From an uncultured Pirellulales bacterium (GTDB lineage: Bacteria; Planctomycetota; Planctomycetia; Pirellulales; Thermoguttaceae), in NCBI GenBank assembly GCA_938015445.1, contig CALLPE010000005.1:1-64000 (forward strand): a DNA stretch of 64,000 bases, written 5' to 3'. Below, one piece after another: positions 61,936 to 64,000 of the stretch. Within the stretch, counting starts at the first letter, position 1. The number at the start of each line of letters is the position of its first letter. The translations under genes and the position numbers were made by a program. The notes below the pieces were generated by a model. That model was not told where the DNA came from, did not search any database, and saw only the letters and a program-made list of their open reading frames with translations.

Positions 61936-64000
61936 TCACTGCTCGGCGCTTATCTTGATCCCGCACAACAACGGCTGGCCCACCTGCGGAATGAACTTCA
62001 CCTCCAAGGTGGCGGGTCGGTCGTTTTGGTGTGGTGGGACCTGCACTTGGCGGACATCGCGCACCAGGCTGCGCCAAGGCCCGCCGGACTGACCTACGAT
62101 GTCCAGTTGCTGGATGACCTTCCGCCCGGCAATCTCCACGTCGAAGACTCGTTGGCCTGCCGCAGTGGATTGCGGATCCAGGAAGATCAAACGAACCGTG
62201 GTGCGGGCGTTGGGCGGGATGCCTTCCAACGGCACGTGCACGCTGCTCAAACCCTCTACTCCGGAGGCCGCTACCCAGGGCAAAGCATCGCCGCCTTGGA
62301 CCCGGCAGCTATGATGGTAGAAATAGCGTGCCGTGTGGGGCTTTACTGGGGCCAGGAGGCGGGAAACCATTTTCAGATCGGCTTGTGCAGGAGTGGCGCG
62401 CCACAGCGTGCCGTCGGCGGCGCGGCGGTCGCCTGGCGCCCCGAAGTTCAGCGCCACCGTGCCGGGAGGGGCAACTGCCCCAAATGTCCAGTATTCCACC
62501 TCGGGCATGTGGACCAGGCCCAGCGAGGCGCGGTTCTGATAGGCGCAGGTACAGGTGCGGGTATAATCGGGGGCGGTGAGCACGCCGTTGGCGATAATCA
62601 GGTTAGGGGTGCACCCGGAGCGGAATCCGCCCAAGTTCCCCGTGCCGCCGTCGTGCTTCAGATCGTAGTAGCCGGCGTCGCCAGAACGGAAAGTAATCAG
62701 GTGCTCGCCGGCCGCCTTCGGTGCGCAGCCATAGGCTTTCTGGTATCGCCAGGGAACCTCTTTTCCCTGGGAGGAAAGCACGGTGCGCTGCCGGCCCGTA
62801 AGCAGGTTGTATGCCGCGGCGCTCTGGGTAAAAATCCACTGGCCGCTCACCAGCGGTCCCCACTTGCCTTCCCAGATCGCCTGGGCGGCGGCAGGGTCTT
62901 GCCAAATCACACTCCCGTCTACGCCCCGCAGCGCAGCCTGGGAAAGCAGAATGTCGTGCTCGGCCACATAGACCAGTTGCTGGCCTACGTGGCGGCTGGT
63001 TTGCCAAAGAAGTTTGCCGGAGCGGGCCTCCAGGGCAAGTAATTGCGGGTTTTCCTTGACTTTTTCTCCCCGTCGCGCAGCCTGTTGGACCGCTTCGGTC
63101 GAGGCCCGGTCGATGCAGAATATCTTCCCCGACCCCGCACAAACGCCGTAATGGCGGAAACTATCGGCGGCGTCGCGCGTCCACAGTACCTTCCCGCTGT
63201 GGCGATCGAACGCCACAAGCCGTTTGCTGGAAGTGGGACTGTACATCACCGCGCCCTTAAGGAACTGCGATTGATCCACGACCGGGTAAGCGCCGGCAAT
63301 TAGCACGTCCTCATACACCAGCAAGAACTGCCACTCGGAGGGTTCTTCGTCGCCGGGGAGCATCGGCAAGCGGAGTTGCTTTCGGGTATGGCCGGTCGCC
63401 GGGTCCAGCTCGTGGCACACTTGGCCGTAGGCCACGTAAACGGCATCGGCCACGGCGAAAAAATTGCTGCCGATCGAGTGCGCCCCCGGCTGATGCCTGG
63501 TGGAATTGTAGAGTTTTCCCACGCCGGGGAAACGGCGCGTCCACAGCAAGCGTCCGGTGTACACGTCGACGGCGCTAAGCTCGTCCGGGCCTTCGACGAA
63601 CATCCGGCCCGCTACGACTTGCTGCACCGGTCCTTCTCCGTGACGCGGCAGAATCAAACTGTTGGAAAGCGCGTTGCCAAACCACAGCACCCCCAGCGGC
63701 GCCATCACCAGCCGGTCGCGGCTGAAGCGCGTGTTGCCGGCGTCGCCGTTCTGGCCGCACCAATCGGCCGCTCCGGCCAGCGCTCCGGGCCGAGAGAGAA
63801 TAGACCAATTTCCTTGCCGTTTCAGTTCCGCGCCAGTTAGTTCAGCTTCGTTAACCCAGCGGACTAGATGTGAGTGCTGCTCGGGCGTGAGGGCCAAACA
63901 GGCCACACCGCCGTATGGGCGCAGCGGCCAGAACAATTTGCGGACGAAGTCCACTGCACGGTTGAAGCCGCCTCTGTCTACGTCCTCGCTGACGATCAAG
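61936..64000 (-). CDS. Methyltransferase-like/beta-propeller fusion with C-terminal malectin-like domain, 5' end missing
   Basis: The gene enters from the right edge, so its N-terminus is missing; about 687 residues are visible. The first visible part (about 1-60, with LRPYGGVACLALTPEQH and VRWVNEAELTG) looks like the end of a class I methyltransferase-like domain. QGNWSILSRPG then leads into DWCGQNGDAGNTRFS and a PQQ-type beta-propeller (AVDVYTGRLLWTRRF, AFDRHSGKVLWTRD, ALEARSGKLLWQT). The last 130 residues form a beta-sandwich like malectin (SVHVPLEGIPPNARTTVRLIFLD and RVFDVEIAGRKVI), a carbohydrate-binding fold. The signal peptide would be outside the window. The function is unknown. Confidence 0.78.
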   Translation of the reverse strand, partial: LIVSEDVDRGGFNRAVDFVRKLFWPLRPYGGVACLALTPEQHSHLVRWVNEAELTGAELKRQGNWSILSRPGALAGAADWCGQNGDAGNTRFSRDRLVMAPLGVLWFGNALSNSLILPRHGEGPVQQVVAGRMFVEGPDELSAVDVYTGRLLWTRRFPGVGKLYNSTRHQPGAHSIGSNFFAVADAVYVAYGQVCHELDPATGHTRKQLRLPMLPGDEEPSEWQFLLVYEDVLIAGAYPVVDQSQFLKGAVMYSPTSSKRLVAFDRHSGKVLWTRDAADSFRHYGVCAGSGKIFCIDRASTEAVQQAARRGEKVKENPQLLALEARSGKLLWQTSRHVGQQLVYVAEHDILLSQAALRGVDGSVIWQDPAAAQAIWEGKWGPLVSGQWIFTQSAAAYNLLTGRQRTVLSSQGKEVPWRYQKAYGCAPKAAGEHLITFRSGDAGYYDLKHDGGTGNLGGFRSGCTPNLIIANGVLTAPDYTRTCTCAYQNRASLGLVHMPEVEYWTFGAVAPPGTVALNFGAPGDRRAADGTLWRATPAQADLKMVSRLLAPVKPHTARYFYHHSCRVQGGDALPWVAASGVEGLSSVHVPLEGIPPNARTTVRLIFLDPQSTAAGQRVFDVEIAGRKVIQQLDIVGQSGGPWRSLVRDVRQVQVPPHQNDRPATLEVKFIPQVGQPLLCGIKISAEQ

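Noticed and set aside
1..64000. tRNA, rRNA or mobile-element genes
   Set aside because: No tRNA cloverleaf, rRNA signature, transposase or integrase was recognised by reading; a covariance-model search could still reveal a small RNA.

Overview
The window looks like chromosomal DNA of a Planctomycetota bacterium, most likely from the Pirellulales or a near relative. This is inferred from gene content, not from a marker gene. The pointers are: exported beta-propeller proteins carrying the 'W-x-FRGP' motif, many Tat-exported Gfo/Idh/MocA oxidoreductases, a Ser/Thr-kinase plus ECF sigma factor cluster, a PduS/PduT microcompartment pair, lipoproteins with a YPYYTVRGPRDFL tail or a 'CHRRQVLDPVCYGYQPT'-like core, a high-GC sequence, and widely spaced genes. 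No rRNA, tRNA, insertion sequence, prophage or CRISPR array was found.

Region 1 (1-12745, all minus strand) is an electron-transfer locus. Transcription would run from 12745 downwards: a membrane-anchored beta-propeller, an NHL-repeat propeller, a Tat-exported four-cluster ferredoxin, a NosR/NapH-like membrane iron-sulfur protein, a second membrane-anchored propeller, a NuoE-NuoF fusion of HydB type, and an NfnB/GltD-like flavoprotein with extra Fe-S clusters. The last two genes match the parts list of Sporomusa-type (Stn) electron-bifurcating transhydrogenases. Joining such a module to membrane and exported Fe-S proteins and three propellers is the strongest candidate here for an undescribed system.

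Region 2 (12746-23716) holds metabolic and envelope genes: an inositol-monophosphatase-type enzyme, an MntP manganese exporter, a Tat-exported sugar-isomerase-like protein, a small lipoprotein, two Gfo/Idh/MocA proteins, a DegT/DnrJ aminotransferase and an exported M14 carboxypeptidase. Region 3 (23717-30636) is a signalling cluster: Ser/Thr kinase, large linker-rich membrane protein, ECF sigma factor and zinc-finger-type putative anti-sigma protein, preceded by an FHA-like protein and a coiled-coil membrane protein. Region 4 (31128-41492) has a cupin, RsmD, a cyclophilin, a class I aminotransferase, a proline-rich lipoprotein, a Wza-like polysaccharide export protein and an RND/MMPL exporter.

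Region 5 (41685-53533) has a glycoside-hydrolase remnant, a dual-specificity phosphatase, the PduS/PduT pair, an alkaline phosphatase, a PabB-PabC fusion, MetK, a membrane protein, PurB and a small protein. Region 6 (54105-64000) is a sugar-oxidation locus: DoxX protein, two tandem Gfo/Idh/MocA paralogues with coiled-coil insertions, a sugar-phosphate isomerase-like TIM barrel, then a 2-hydroxyacid dehydrogenase and a methyltransferase/propeller protein cut by the window edge.

One property runs through the whole window. Many intergenic gaps contain short direct or tandem repeats of 12-57 bp. Each unit is unique to its gap, and the repeats often start exactly at a stop codon or end at a start codon. 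They do not resemble CRISPR, REP elements or insertion sequences, and they suggest a local duplication process at gene borders.
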